Below are positions 44,110-55,153 of a stretch of DNA of 64,000 nt, one piece after another. Positions within the stretch are counted from its first letter, which is position 1. Each line of letters starts with the position of its first letter. The DNA is from Malania oleifera. Lineage: Eukaryota > Streptophyta > Magnoliopsida > Santalales > Ximeniaceae. The stretch spans positions 2,212,001 to 2,276,000 of the forward strand of contig NC_080422.1 in the NCBI RefSeq assembly GCF_029873635.1, read 5' to 3'. The translations under genes and the position numbers were made by a program. The notes under the pieces are model-generated. The model ran no database searches. It saw only the letters and a list, made by a program, of their open reading frames with translations, and was not told the origin of the DNA.

Positions 44110-45114
44110 CTTAGCTTCCTCTGCAACCTCTAAAGATACTTCTTGTTCTCCTATCAATTCCAATGTTAATCCGAGCTCAAGTCCTTATTACTTCCAAAGC
44201 AGTGATGGTCCAAACCTACACCTGGTAATAAGGTTCTTACTCAAGACAACTTTCAAACGTGGAGCATGTGTGTAACAATGGCATAGAGTGCCGAGAACAA
44301 GCTAGGGGTTCATTGATGGAACTTTGGAAGCTCCTCTCCTTACTGATGCGAATTATGCCACCTAGAAACGAGGCAATGACATTGTGAAGTCATGGATTCT
44401 CAATTTGCTATCTGATGATGTTTATTCTAGTGTGATGTTCATCAAATCAGCAAGGGATATTTGGATTGAACTTGAAGATTGATTCTCCTTGACAAATGGA
44501 CCTAGGATCTTCCAGTTGCAACAATCCATTTCTACTTTGGCACAAGATCAGATGAATATTGTTGATTACTTCACACAATGGAAGTCTTTATGGGATGAAC
44601 TGATGAGTTATAGGCCAATTCTCGAGACATCTCCTGCTTCTTTGAAAATCTTGGCTGATTATCAGAATCAATATTATGTAATGAAGTTCTTGATGGGCCC
44701 GAATGAGTTATACGATCACATTAAAAGCCAAATCCTTCTCAGCAATCCCTTACCGCCTATAAACAAGGTTTTTGCATTGCTTGTGCAAGAAGAGAGGCAA
44801 AGGGAGATCAGTTCAATGATCATTACTGAACCAATTGCTATGTTGGGAAGAGCTACAGGAAATCAAGGAAACAAACAAAGTCATGGCAAGAAAGAGAGAC
44901 CTGTGTGCTCCCACTATGGACTTCTAGGACACAGCTGAAAAATGTTACGAGCTACATGGGCATCCTCCAGACTACAAGCCAAGATACAAGCATAATGCTC
45001 CAGGTAGCCTTGGCAACCAATGCTGAGCAATCTAGTGAAGTGCAGCAGCTTCCATTCACTCAGGAACAACATAGGCAGATCATGGCAATCATGCATCCCT
45101 CACCTGAAATATAG
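44110..45114 (+). pseudogene. Copia B gag
   Basis: The N-terminal part near 44170-44280 reads SPYYFQSSDGPNLHLV, then in another frame VLTQDNFQTWSMCVTMA, and GFIDGTLEAPLLTDANYAT follows at about 44310. Stops here stand where Trp, Arg or similar codons are expected (TAG, TGA). The long open part 44489-44938 carries QLQQSISTLAQDQMNIVDYF, WKSLWDELMSYRP and YVMKFLMGPNELYDHIKSQI, a UBN2-type gag. The zinc knuckle reads CSHYGLLGHS, stop, KCYELHGHPP: the second Cys is Tyr and a stop falls inside. Confidence 0.9.
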
Positions 45115-45135
45115 CCACAACCTTCAGTTGCTCAA

Positions 45136-45546
45136 GTGACTGGGCCTTTCACCCACAATGTAGGATCTTTTTCTGCAGTTCATCTCTTCTCCACAATTAT
45201 AGGTATTTCTTCTTACTCGTCTGCTATTTGCACTCAAGGCAAAAAGAAAATTGGCCTCACATGGATTATTGACACCGGAGCCACTGATCATATGGTAAAT
45301 TCTGTCCATTCTCTCACTACTATAACAACTTCCATTAATACATCTGTGAAATTGCCTACTAGTGCTCTTGTTTCGATCACACACATTGGAACAATTTGCA
45401 TAACACCTAACTTGTTGCTAATTGATGTTCTTGTTGTTCCTTCTTTTTCCTACAACCTAATCTTAGTCAGCAAACTTTTTAAATCCATTTCATACGGCAT
45501 TATTTTTCATGGTAAATATTGCTTTATACAAGACCTACAGACATAG
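45136..45546 (+). CDS. Copia B protease domain (motif intact)
   Basis: This open segment contains GLTWIIDTGATDHMVNSV, the copia retropepsin active site, with the catalytic Asp at 45271-45273. It continues with VKLPTSALVSITHIGTICI, LIDVLVVPSFSYNLILVSKL and IIFHGKYCFIQD, as in family members. It stops at a TAG (45544) where a Trp or Lys codon is normal just before the GAG-preintegrase region. The domain is complete but the polyprotein is broken on both sides. Confidence 0.87.
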   Translation: MTGPFTHNVGSFSAVHLFSTIIGISSYSSAICTQGKKKIGLTWIIDTGATDHMVNSVHSLTTITTSINTSVKLPTSALVSITHIGTICITPNLLLIDVLVVPSFSYNLILVSKLFKSISYGIIFHGKYCFIQDLQT

Positions 45547-46560
45547 AGGATGGTTGGATTGGGTGAAGAGATGGTAGGTCTCTATCATCTCCTCAATAAG
45601 CATTCGGCTATGTCAGTCTCCAATATAGCTTTCAATAAGAGTAGCCTACTCACTATACCTACTTCATTGTCTGTCAATGCTTCTAATTTTGATGTTTGGC
45701 ATTATAGATTAGGACATCCATCCAAGCCTAGACCAGATTCGCTACATAAATTTGTCCCTGAAATAAAAGAATCAAATTTTGGTCATTGTAATATCTGTCC
45801 TCTTGCTAAACAGCAGAGGTTGTCATTCCTAAATAGCAATAATAAATGTTCAATAGCTTTTCAACTTGTGCATTGTGATATTTGGGGACCTTTCTCTACT
45901 AAATCAATTGATGGTACAAGCTATTATCTAACCATTGTAGATTATCATACCCGATGCACTTGGCTATATCTAATGCAGTCTAAGGCACCAGTCAGTTATT
46001 ACTTGCAATCTTTTGTCTCTTTTGTTAAACTCAATTTCATATTGTTATACAAGTCATACATATTGATAATGGTGTAGAATTCCACATGCTTGATTTTTTT
46101 ATTTCCAAAGGCATTGTTCATCAAAAATCTTGTGTCCATACACCACAGTAGAATGGTGTTGTTGAATGAAAGCATCAACACATCCTTGTCGTGGCTAGAT
46201 CTCTTCAACTTCAGTCCAACTTACCTCTTCATTTCTGGGGTGAGTGTGTTTTAACTGCGGTATACCTTATTAACAGATTACCTACTCCAATTCTTTATGG
46301 CAAATCTCCTTTTGAGATGTTGTTCCATAAAATTCCTAGTTACTCTCATCTTAAAGTTTTCGATTGCCTTTGTTTTGCATCTACTATTTCACCTAGTAGG
46401 GCCGAATTCGATCCTAGAGAAAAGTCCTGCATATTTGTAGGTTATCCTCATTCTGTAAAGGGCTATAAACTATATGATCTGCACAATCAAAAAATATTCA
46501 TATCTCGAGATGTTGTGTTCCATGAGCATGTCTTTTCATTTCAGAAATTTTCATATAATC
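45547..46560 (+). pseudogene. Copia B integrase
   Basis: The zinc finger (H2C2) reads WHYRLGHPSKPRPDSLHKF then CNICPLAKQQR (45697-45830). The core has VHCDIWGPFSTKSIDGTSYY (first Asp, about 45868-45925) and FLTIVDY-like LTIVDYHTRCTWLYL. Near 46062-46160 the frame breaks: a TAG follows DNGV, and PQ-stop-NGVVE-stop replaces the expected PQQNGVVER, leaving the Glu visible. The C-terminal part is open from 46191 (LPLHFWGECVLTAVYLINRL, GKSPFEMLFHKIPSY, CIFVGYPHSVKGYKLYDL). Premature stops are CAG-to-TAG and CGA-to-TGA type. Confidence 0.9.
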
Positions 46561-47935
46561 ATTCCTTTAGTATTCCTCATCCCATTCTACCGAGCTTTGT
46601 GACTTTTCCATCCTCTTCAACTCCCATTATCAGTTCAAATCCATCCACTTCTGACCTAACTTCCCACAATCCAAATATTACACCGAATCCAATTGAAGCT
46701 TCTATTGATTCTCCAAGTGACTCCAATACTTCCATTCACTCTATTCCTTTGAGAAGGACTTCAAGACAAATTTCATCTCCTTCTTACCTCCATGATTATC
46801 ACAATTCTCTGCCTTCTTTGACAAATCAGTCCAACTCTGCCACTATTGCAGGTCCAGGTTGTCTTCATGACATTTCTCCCTACATATCCACTTCCAATCT
46901 TTCTCTTGCTCATCAAGCTTTTGTGCCCTCGGTTACCAACCTCATTGAACCTCAATCTTATAAGGAGGTGGCTCTTCATCCTGAATGGAGAAAAGCTATA
47001 GCTTCTGAAATCAAGGCCTTAGAAGACAATCACACATGGACCTTGACTGAATTGCCTCATGGGAAAGTTGTCATTGATAATAAATGGGTTTACAAGATTA
47101 AGTTCAATTCTGATGGAACTTTTGAAAGGCCCAAAGCTCAGCTTGTGGCCAAAGGTTTCACACAGCAAGCAGGCTTGGAATACACCGAGACTTTTAGTCC
47201 TGTTCCTAAGCTAGTTAGTGTTCGCTGCATCTTCTCCATTGCTGCTATCAAAGGTTGGCACCTCCATCAGTTAGATGTCAATAATGCCTTCCTTTATGGA
47301 GACCTTCATGAGGAAGTTTATATGCGTGTGCCTCCAGGATTTACTAGAAAGGGGGAGAATATTGTGTGCAAGCTAAACAAGTCTCTTTATGGACTCAAGC
47401 AAGCATCACAACAATGGTACTCAAAATTATCCACTTCTTTGATAGATTTTGGTTACAAAAAGTCATTTGCAGACTATTCCCTCTTCACTAAGGATAATGG
47501 TGAGTCATACACTGCTCTCTTAGTATATGTAGATGATGTGATTTTGGCAAGGAATGATTTACATTAGTTTAAGGATCTGACACACTTCCTACATGAGAAG
47601 TTTAAAATTAAAGATCTAGGAGAATTGAAATACTTCTTGGGGATAGAGGTAGCAAGGTCTAAAAGAGGCATTTCCATCTGTCAAAGGAAATATGCCTTGG
47701 ACATTCTTAAAGATTCAGGTTATATAGGCTCTAAGACAGCCAAATTTTCTATGAAGCAAAACTTGAAGTTGACTACAGAAGAAAGGGGCTTACTTGAAGA
47801 TCCCACTTCCTATAGAAGATTAATTGGGAGAATGTTGTACCGAACTATTATAAGGTCATATCTATCCTATGCAGTTCCAGTTCTAAGTCAATTCATGGAC
47901 AAGCCAAAGGGTACCTCACCTGACTGCAGCATATC
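46561..47935 (+). pseudogene. Copia B reverse transcriptase
   Basis: After a Ser/Pro/Asn-rich linker the RT begins at about 46940 with EVALHPEWRKAIASEIKAL, DNKWVYKIKFNSDG, QLVAKGFTQQAGLEYTETFS, HLHQLDVNNAFLYGDLHEEV (first catalytic Asp) and YGLKQASQQWYSKL. The catalytic Y-V-D-D box is intact at 47526-47537. A TAG at 47566 interrupts, and the frame continues 47625-47960 with [19 protein letters not shown] and [13 protein letters not shown] before a frameshift near 47925. All RT catalytic residues I can check are present. Confidence 0.93.
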
Positions 47936-48486
47936 GGGTGCTGAGGTATATCAAGGCTAGTCCTGGTCAAGGTTTGTTCTTCTCAGCTTCTTCAGACATG
48001 CATTTGAAGGCATTTTGTGACTCAGATTGGGCAGGTTGCCACTAGGAGATTAGTCACGGGTTACTGTGTTTTCCTAGGAAATTCTTTAGTTTCATGGAAA
48101 TCCAAGAAACAAAAGGCAGTCTCTAGATCATATGTAGAATCAGAATATAGATCCATGACCACTACTATCTACGAAGTAACTTGACTGATTTCATTACTTA
48201 AGGATTTAAAGATTGAGCATACAAGGCTAGCCTTGATTTTTTGTGACAATCAAGTAGCCCTACATATAGTTGCTAATCCCGTATTCCATGAGAGAACAAA
48301 ACATATAAAGATAGACTGTCATATAGTTCGAGAGAAATTACAAGCTAGTGTTATCAAGACCCTACAAGTCACTTTATAGAATCAGTTAGTAGACATCTTC
48401 ACAAAACCTCTCGGATTTCCTTCTTTTGCTTCATTGCTTTCCAAGATGGGTGTTATTAATGTTCATACTCAATCACATCCATCTTG
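47936..48486 (+). pseudogene. Copia B RNase H
   Basis: It reads [27 protein letters not shown] (first catalytic Asp), a small deletion, RRLVTGYCVFLGNSLVSWKS, KKQKAVSRSYVESEYRSM (Glu kept), a TGA where Trp is expected (48181), [34 protein letters not shown] and DIFTKPLGFPSF. The order and motifs are typical copia RNase H. It ends at TGA 48484 just before the polypurine tract. Confidence 0.88.
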
Positions 48487-48494
48487 AGGGGGAG
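48485..48494 (+). other. Polypurine tract of copia B
   Basis: GAGGGGGAG directly precedes the TGTTAAACAG start of the 3' LTR. Confidence 0.88.
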
Positions 48495-48716
48495 TGTTAA
48501 ACAGTCAGCTGCTAGCTGTGAATATAGTTATAGAATTAGTTAGTCTTCAAAGAATATTATTGTAACTTAATTTTATTTAGTTTGTCATTTTGTTATCTAT
48601 TCAGTTTGTTAGTTCTTGTGTAGTTCAACTTCAGCTATATATACTTATTAATGTAATAATTTTAATAATCAATGAGATTCTGAATTTCTCTCTTTACATC
48701 TAGTTGTTTCTTCATA
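48495..48716 (+). repeat. Copia B 3' LTR
   Basis: Also 222 bp. It lacks the (AT)n expansion of the 5' copy but has about 27 extra bases near 48583-48612 (CATTTTGTTATCTATTCAG). Its terminal CA is TA (48715-48716), next to the GTTAT duplication. Confidence 0.9.
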
Positions 48717-48721
48717 GTTAT

Positions 48722-48976
48722 AACTAGGTAATTTTACGTTCAAAACCTCTTCAAAATTTGTACTTAAAATTATTAATTTGTTCGACTATTTAGGGGATCA
48801 TTTGTAACTACATAACTAACTTAAGATGGGTATAGGTAGCATTATTATTAATATTTTAACAATATCTTCAATACATTATTCAAGTAAATCATTGCTCTCA
48901 CAACGTCCCGGTGAATGGTTTAGAATGGCGAGGAATAATAATGTTAGCCTTGGTGGCTACATAATCATGTTTTATA
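48722..48976. other. Unassigned spacer
   Basis: Short DNA between copia B and the next LTR; nothing recognised. Confidence 0.5.
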
Positions 48977-50699
48977 TGTTTTGATGATATTAACCTATTT
49001 GTAGTTCCTAGTGTATTCCTAGTTTGCAGATCATGTTTAATACAGGTACAAGTGACAAATACATGAAGTACTGAATCAAAAGTAAAGATCGGACCGAGTT
49101 GACGTCGAGTAGGAAAGATTAAAAGGACACTCACTCAGAAAGGATTCAAGCACATCCAAGGAAGCTTAATGTAGAAATATATGTAATAGGAGTGTTTGAG
49201 GTAGTATATTTTGTAACTCTTGCGGTCCTGTTTCATACATGATTTCTGAGCAAGAGTTGAGTAATTGCACATGCATACTAGGACACATGAATTTATAGGA
49301 TTTCATTAAGTCACAAACTCAACATACATGGTTTTCAAAGTTAAAACAAGAGTTTGTCAAAAATATCCTATACTCAAATATATTTTCATAAGAGACAAGT
49401 TTTCAACATCTTTGTATTATAAACTTTCACATACTTGGTCCGAGTCAAGTCCAAAACAAGCTTTTTGTCCTAAAGCCTCAGGAAAGTCAAGTATATCTTT
49501 ATAAAGGACATACTAGCTTATAAGATATCAAATGAGCTTTCAAATGTGTTTTTATATACAAGATATTTTATATTCAAGGGGAAACTCATTTGGACAAGTA
49601 TTAATCTTCATTTGACTTAATATCTTTAATATACTTTTGTCCAAGAATGTTCTAAGTCATAAAAAGGCTTTTTTGGTATGAAAAAATAGGACATTCATCG
49701 ACTAATGGGATGTAGTCGTCGATAATTAAACCAATAAGCCTAATTGAGTTTCTGCCCAGGTTAATCGTTGACGAATAGGGTTGAATCATCGACGAATGTA
49801 CTGGACTCATCGACAAATGGTGCTGAATCGTCAACGAATTTTTCAAGTAGCCAAAACGAGTTTTCAGCCCAGGTGACTCGTCGACGAGAAGGGGTTTTCG
49901 TTGATAACTGAGAGTGACTCGTAGACAAATTTATGGCATTCATTGATAATTCGCAGTGTGATATAAACACCAACGACGAGTTTCTTTTGGGATTCACTCC
50001 CAACGGCTACATAACGACTAGCTTGGGTTTTTGGCTATAAATACAAGTTCTTAAACTTGTTTAGGAATGGTTTTGATTATTATTGCAAGTTTATAGTGAA
50101 AAATATCTTTGAATATAAAAGTTAGGTACTTTGCATCTTAGTTCATCATTCTAAGTGCTCAATTCTCTTTTACTTTCTAATCTTGTTTGATTCATTCCTT
50201 GAGAGAATACTGTGAGGTTTGTTTTGTATTTGATATCAGTTCAATAAGGAGCATTTCATTGCAATCATCTTCAAGTTGTAAGGTCCTTCGTGAACCGTTG
50301 TTGAAGGTTCTTGGTGGACCGAATTCACAAGGCTTCTTGGTGAACCTTGTGGCTCTTAGTGAGCGGTAGGGATTTGTTCCCGAGTGAAGGCTCTTGGCGA
50401 GCATTGAGAGATTGGTTCTCTCGTTGTAAGGCTTCTCCGTCAGTGAAGGAGTTTATAGTGGGGTCCTTGAGTTGGTCTCAAGGCGTGAATGTAGGTTTGG
50501 TACCAAACCATGTAAAAATACTGGTGTTAAGCTTTCTCTTCCCTATACTCTTTATTTATGTCTTGTGCATGATTTGCGTGTCATATATTGTAATATAATT
50601 GTTTGTATCTTGTCAAGAATTTTATTTTGTAGAGAAAGTCGTAAATATGCGAAAGAGTTCATTCACCCCCCTCTGACTCTATATACACTCGGGTCAACA
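48977..50699 (+). repeat. Large copia-type LTR
   Basis: 1723 bp, TGTTTTGATGATATT to GGGTCAACA. It has the palindrome array, a TATA box (50036-50043), the block GAGTTGGTCTCAAGGCG (50469) shared with the LTR at 31430, and the end TTCACCCCCCTCTGACTC. LTR end style and primer site suggest SIRE/Tork-like copia; this is an inference because no pol follows. Confidence 0.78.
49694..50043 (+). promoter_or_regulatory. Variant palindrome array plus TATA box in copia-type LTR
   Basis: Ten units, 49694-49950, in groups of two, four and four. Within groups the spacing is 20-21 bp (no 25-bp step); groups are 49-50 bp apart, with linkers repeating GAGTTT-CTGCCCAGGT. TATAAATA lies at 50036, about 85 bp downstream, farther than in the gypsy LTRs. 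Confidence 0.75.
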
Positions 50700-50701
50700 A
50701 G

Positions 50702-50713
50702 TGGTATCCGAGC
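50702..50713 (+). other. Primer binding site after copia-type LTR
   Basis: TGGTATCCGAGC, one mismatch to the initiator-tRNA site. Its presence shows this is a truncated element and not a solo LTR; no coding region follows. Confidence 0.8.
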
Positions 50714-51594
50714 GTGCCACACTTTCAAATAATATTAAAGGTTCAAAAAATAGGATAGAATAATTTATATTATAATTTTAATACATGACCGAAATGTATA
50801 GTCCAAACACAATATTATAATTTTGGACAAGAATTTTAAGGATCTTCTCTAAGATTTCCAAAATTTTAAGAATCTCTCCTGAGATTTCAAGAATTTTAAG
50901 GATCTCCCTTAAAATTTATCAAAACAAGGAAAAAAATAAATTTATTACAAAAATTTACTTTTAATCTAAAAAATAATTGTACAAAAAATATGTATAAGCA
51001 CTTAATTACAGAGAAATTTAATTGAATTAGGAGAGCAATTATATGGTGCGACTAACGGGTTTTTTGGAAAGTTAAAAAATCAAACTAATACACTTTCTAG
51101 TATTAGAAATCATTTCGAACAACATATTGGAAAAATATTTTTTGAAAAACAAAGTACTTATTTGAAAAATAAAAAATTGATAATAGCGAATCATTTGAAA
51201 TCACTTACAAAATGTACTTTTTAAAAAAAATTAAAAAAGGGCAGTTATTTGAAAAAAAAAATATTTATTTAAAAGTAGTTTGAAGTTACTTATTATAAAT
51301 ACTTTTTTAGATAAATATTTATTTTTTCAGGAAAAAAATTTTCAAAAAATATTTATTTTCCTAAAAATAAATTTTAATATAAGTATTTATTTAAATGTAA
51401 ATAAAACATTATTTACTAACACAAGTTTTTTTTAAAATACTTATTTTTTAAGATATTCCAAACAAGTCCTAAATTGAGAAAGTATATTAAAAGTCATAAA
51501 TACTATTTTGTTGTTTCTAAAAGTTAATACACTATTCACTAAAAGCAGCTCTTGAAAGTAGCCAAGAGAAAAGAACAATAAAGCTCCCACGGAC
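50714..51594. other. AT-rich DNA with a short tandem repeat
   Basis: Possible remnant of the element's internal region, with no readable domain. About three copies of AAGAATTTTAAGGATCTYYCYT lie at 50828-50920. Confidence 0.55.
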
Positions 51595-51996
51595 ATGGCG
51601 TGGTGGAAAGACATCAGTACTTAAGAAGAATCGGGGGGTTCAATTCTAGGTAAATACACTCACGAAACCAACGGTACTTGTGGATGGTGAGAATTTACTC
51701 TATGAGCTTGCAAGGACCGTGGATAGTGAGAGTTCAATTTGTGAGCTAACGAGGATCATGGATGATGAAAGTTCTCTGTGAGCCAGCGAGGACCGTGGAT
51801 GGTAATGGAGATATGTCCCGACGGTCGGGTTGGCTGAACGTCTAACTGATGCACGGAAGTTGTGTCCACATTCCAAACTTTACCTAATCAGCAAGACCTA
51901 GGAGGAGAACGCTGATCCGTAGGTTTGGTGCCGCATTAGGGAGTTTGAAGGACTTGTTAGTAGTTAGAGTTCCAATGTAATAAAAAAAAAAAAAAA
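51595..51996 (+). mobile_element. Second SINE type with internal tandem repeat
   Basis: The tRNA-like head has ACATGGCGTGGTGGAAAG (A box) and GGGGTTCAATTCTAGG (B box). The body contains 3.5 copies of a 37-40 bp unit (51678-51802), then a 3' part (GTAGGTTTGGTGCCGCATTAG ... GTTAGAGTTCC) resembling the tail of SINE copies 1-3, and a poly(A) of about 15. No coding capacity. Confidence 0.75.
51678..51802 (+). repeat. Tandem repeat inside second SINE type
   Basis: Unit core GTGAGCxAGCGAGGACCGTGG with ATGGTGAGAGTTC, about 39 bp, 3.5 degenerate copies. Confidence 0.8.
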
Positions 51997-52280
51997 GAAC
52001 AATAAAAAAAATCAATATATATAAAATATGAAGCTGAATGAATGTATTTTTCTGATTAAACAAACAAATCTTCATGTAGGACCAAAGGAGAATATAGTCA
52101 TATAAAAATGATAAATAATCCTACTTGGATTAATTAACTAAATGTATTAAAAAATTTTGATTAAAGAATCTTATTAGCTGAACCAAATTGAAATTTCATA
52201 TTAATCGAACTCAAAACTGGTTTAATCGAATTTTGGTTAAATCGGTAAAAATCAATCGATTTAATATTTTAATATCTATA

Positions 52281-52318
<38 letters not shown>

Positions 52319-53340
52319 TTTAGTATATAATATATATAATTTTAGCATATATAATTATAATTATTAATTATTAATTTATATTATTTGGTTAATTTAGTTA
52401 ATCGAATATATTAGACTCAAAAAATTGAACCAAAAACTAAAAATCAAAATTCAATGACAATGAAAACTGAACCAACCCTAGTATGGGTTTTAGTTCTATA
52501 TTATGTTTGGCATGCCAGAGTGAATAAAACCAGGTCAAAAGCAGCTGAATTGCTTCTGGGTGAGATATAAATTCTAAGAAAAGTAATAATTTTTTTTTCT
52601 AATCAACACATATTTGTGACAAATGTATAGTTATTTTTATTTGTCGCATCCAAAAGGCAATCAACTAGTTCAAATATTACTTGAAAAAATATAGAATATA
52701 GTTTTGAAGTTTGTGGTTTTGACTAAAGTCAATAACTAATGAAATTCTAAATACAGGGATTAGAAGAAAATTTTCTAGCACAAAAACAATATTTTAAATT
52801 CAAGAATTAAGTTGAATTTCATTTTTTTTTTTTAAATATAAAATATCAGTGTGTCATGTGTCATCGTCATCGACAGACACATGATGACCTTCTTCCCCAT
52901 CTTGGTCAACCCAGTCTAACCTAGGTCAACTTGAGTTGACCGGTTTACCTAATTCTAACCGTTGGTTTGTTTTTTTAATTTATTTTTAATTTTAAAAAAT
53001 GGGAAAAAATGGTAAAAAAAAATAGAATAAATAAATAAATAAATAAATATTATTTGAGTCATTTTTACTAAGATAAAAAAAATGGAAATTTAAAATTTTA
53101 AAAATAAAAAAATAAGAATGTGGAGAAAAAGTCTTTAAAAATCTCAGAAATTTGTATAAAAATGTTGCCAAATTTTTAGAAATTCATTAAAAAATTTTGA
53201 AACCTGGGAATGTTCTAAAAACTCTTTTTGCTCAAATTGGATACATTTGTTTGACTATTATATGTGTATATCATATTTTTTTGTGTGGGCATCCCAATGA
53301 TTAAATAAAGGGTAAGAAGGTGTTTCAGACCCCCCCCCCC

Positions 53341-53378
<38 letters not shown>

Positions 53379-53559
53379 TATATATATACATTAGTTCTAA
53401 AGGGGGTTTATCTAATAAGATCCCCTCTTTTGAAGGTCTTATTAGACAAACAGGAGATCTTATTAGACATTCCTAAATCACACCTTATTTTATATTTTAT
53501 TTTAAAATTTTTAATATTTTTCAATATATTAAGGAGCTAATTAAAAAATCATTAGATTA
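51997..53559. other. AT-rich intergenic DNA
   Basis: It contains (AT)n at 52277-52315, a C14 run plus (CA)n and (TA)n at 53329-53387, and a small inverted repeat TCTAATAAGATC (53411-53422) / GATCTTATTAGA (53456-53467). No gene is seen. Confidence 0.55.
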
Positions 53560-54459
53560 TGTTAGCTTTAGTGCAATCCCAAAAGGGAGGTGAATTTGAT
53601 ATTTAAAAATTCTTTCTTAGGTCAACCAATCTAACAACAGTATTACGCAACCTAAGATTTGTCTATGCAATTATAAATCCAATCATTCACAATAAAACAT
53701 ACATGTGCGGTAAATAAATTGTAAAAATGTAAATTGCACATACGATATGTTATCGACGTTCAACCAAAATGTCTACGTCCCCGCCTTGGCTCACCAGTAC
53801 AAGGATTCCACTATAAGGACTTCACGGGTGGAGCGGCACCTAATACAACCAGATCAATTAATAGGGCTGACCTCAACCTACAACCGCACCTTACTAGGAT
53901 GGTGCACCTAACTTTCTTAACCAGGTTTAAGCCAATCCGGGACTATTCAATAGGGCTAGTTTCCATCTTCAGGCCTACGCCTGGAACACAACGAATAATA
54001 AAATTTGCGTACACGGAAATATGCTTCTACACAAATAGATTTGTACCAATATTAACCAATGCACATCAATGATATAAGACCTATAAGCTCAATGATGTAA
54101 TTATGTGCAAACAACACTCAATATAATGTATAATCTCAAATATGCACAAGAGTGTTCGAACAAGTTTTTCTTTGAAAACCAAGTATATCAAATCTCAATG
54201 TTGGATTAGGGTTTCAAAGATGCTAGCAATAATATTCAAACAAACTCAAAAGTATTTTCTCAATGTAGCAAGCACAAAAGTTGTTTAAAATCAAGCTTGT
54301 AAAATATTTTGCACAAAAAAAAAAAAAATATTGCTTAAGGAATCTTACAATATCAATGCAAAGACCCCAAAGCCAATCAGTTTTCCCACACACGATTTTT
54401 TTGTTCAAATTAGTGGGAAAAACTCTAGCCTAACTTTCAAGATAAAAATTAACCAACAC
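53560..54459 (-). repeat. Copia-type LTR, interrupted by gypsy LTR
   Basis: The plus strand starts TGTTAGCTTTAG and has GGGAGGTGAATT, the reverse of the TTCACCC... LTR end style. It shares the arrangement CAAGGATTCCACTATA...ACTTCAC-GGGxGGAGC with the LTR at 63513. It is cut at 54460; the rest is not in the window. Confidence 0.6.
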
Positions 54460-54529
54460 TGTAAGAACCTGACCCGTGAGATATGGAATAAATAAATAAG
54501 AAAGGGGTAAAACAGTAAATTGAGCAGGC

Positions 54530-54751
54530 TTCGTCGATGAAGCCAAAGTTTCGTCGACGAAGGCACTTCCATTGTTCAGCGACGAAATTCAGAGGTTTGT
54601 CGACAAGGACAAGCCAAGAGGTTTTGGAAAATCTGAAAATCTCAGACTCGTCAACGAGACCACCTCTACGTCAACAAACTTCCTTCGCTAGCTCGTCGAC
54701 GAAGACGCCGCCTCATCAACGAAGTTGGTCGAGTTAAAGGTGCTATAAATA
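54530..54751 (+). promoter_or_regulatory. Palindrome array plus TATA box, gypsy LTR at 54460
   Basis: Eight units from 54530 to 54723, spacing 20, 25, 21, 51, 20, 25, 20, with perfect TTCGTCGACGAA as the second unit. TATAAATA is at 54744. Confidence 0.82.
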
Positions 54752-54784
54752 TCATTTTGGGTTGCTTAGAGGCTAAGATATCAA

Positions 54785-54839
<55 letters not shown>

Positions 54840-54950
54840 AAATTCGGAGCATCTCTTCTTCTGTAACAACCCAGAAAATTTTAAATAATTTGAAATAATA
54901 AGGAAGATAGAAGGGAAGGAAGAATAAATTTGAAAAGTTGGCAGTAAACA

Positions 54951-55153
54951 TTCGTCGACGAATAGATTGGTCTCATCGAAGAATGTTCTTCTTAGCTCGT
55001 CGATGAGGGTACGTGTCTCATCAACGAGGAATTACTGAGAGGGGTTCTTTGCATGACTGAAATTCTTCAATGAGTTGGTTGTCTCGTCGACGAACTGTGT
55101 ACTAGGACTCGTCGACAAATAAACGTGTCTCATCGACGAACTGTGTATAAATA
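54951..55153 (+). promoter_or_regulatory. Palindrome array plus TATA box, solo LTR at 54862
   Basis: Eight units, 54951-55140, spacing 21, 24, 21, 46, 20, 25, 21. TATAAATA is at 55146, 5 bp after the last unit. Confidence 0.85.

Larger units (their letters stand above)
43856..48716 (+). mobile_element. Ty1/copia element B, complete
   Basis: 4861 bp with short LTRs, flanked by the perfect duplication GTTAT (43851-43855 and 48717-48721). The order is LTR, primer site, gag, protease, integrase, RT, RNase H, polypurine tract, LTR. Large parts remain open, including a 458-codon integrase/RT segment, so it is the best preserved copia here, but at least ten stops or frame breaks disable it. Confidence 0.95.

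Noticed and set aside
49694..49950. W-box or TGACG (bZIP) sites
   Set aside because: TTGAC and TGACG appear only in decayed variants of the palindrome; the ancestral unit GTCGAC does not match either, so I do not name a factor.
52185..52480. Possible MITE with GAACC-rich ends around an AT tract
   Set aside because: The two ends are not convincing inverted repeats and no target duplication is visible.
53734..54072. A 112-codon open frame
   Set aside because: It lies in a copia-type LTR and the related LTR at 63513 does not preserve the frame.
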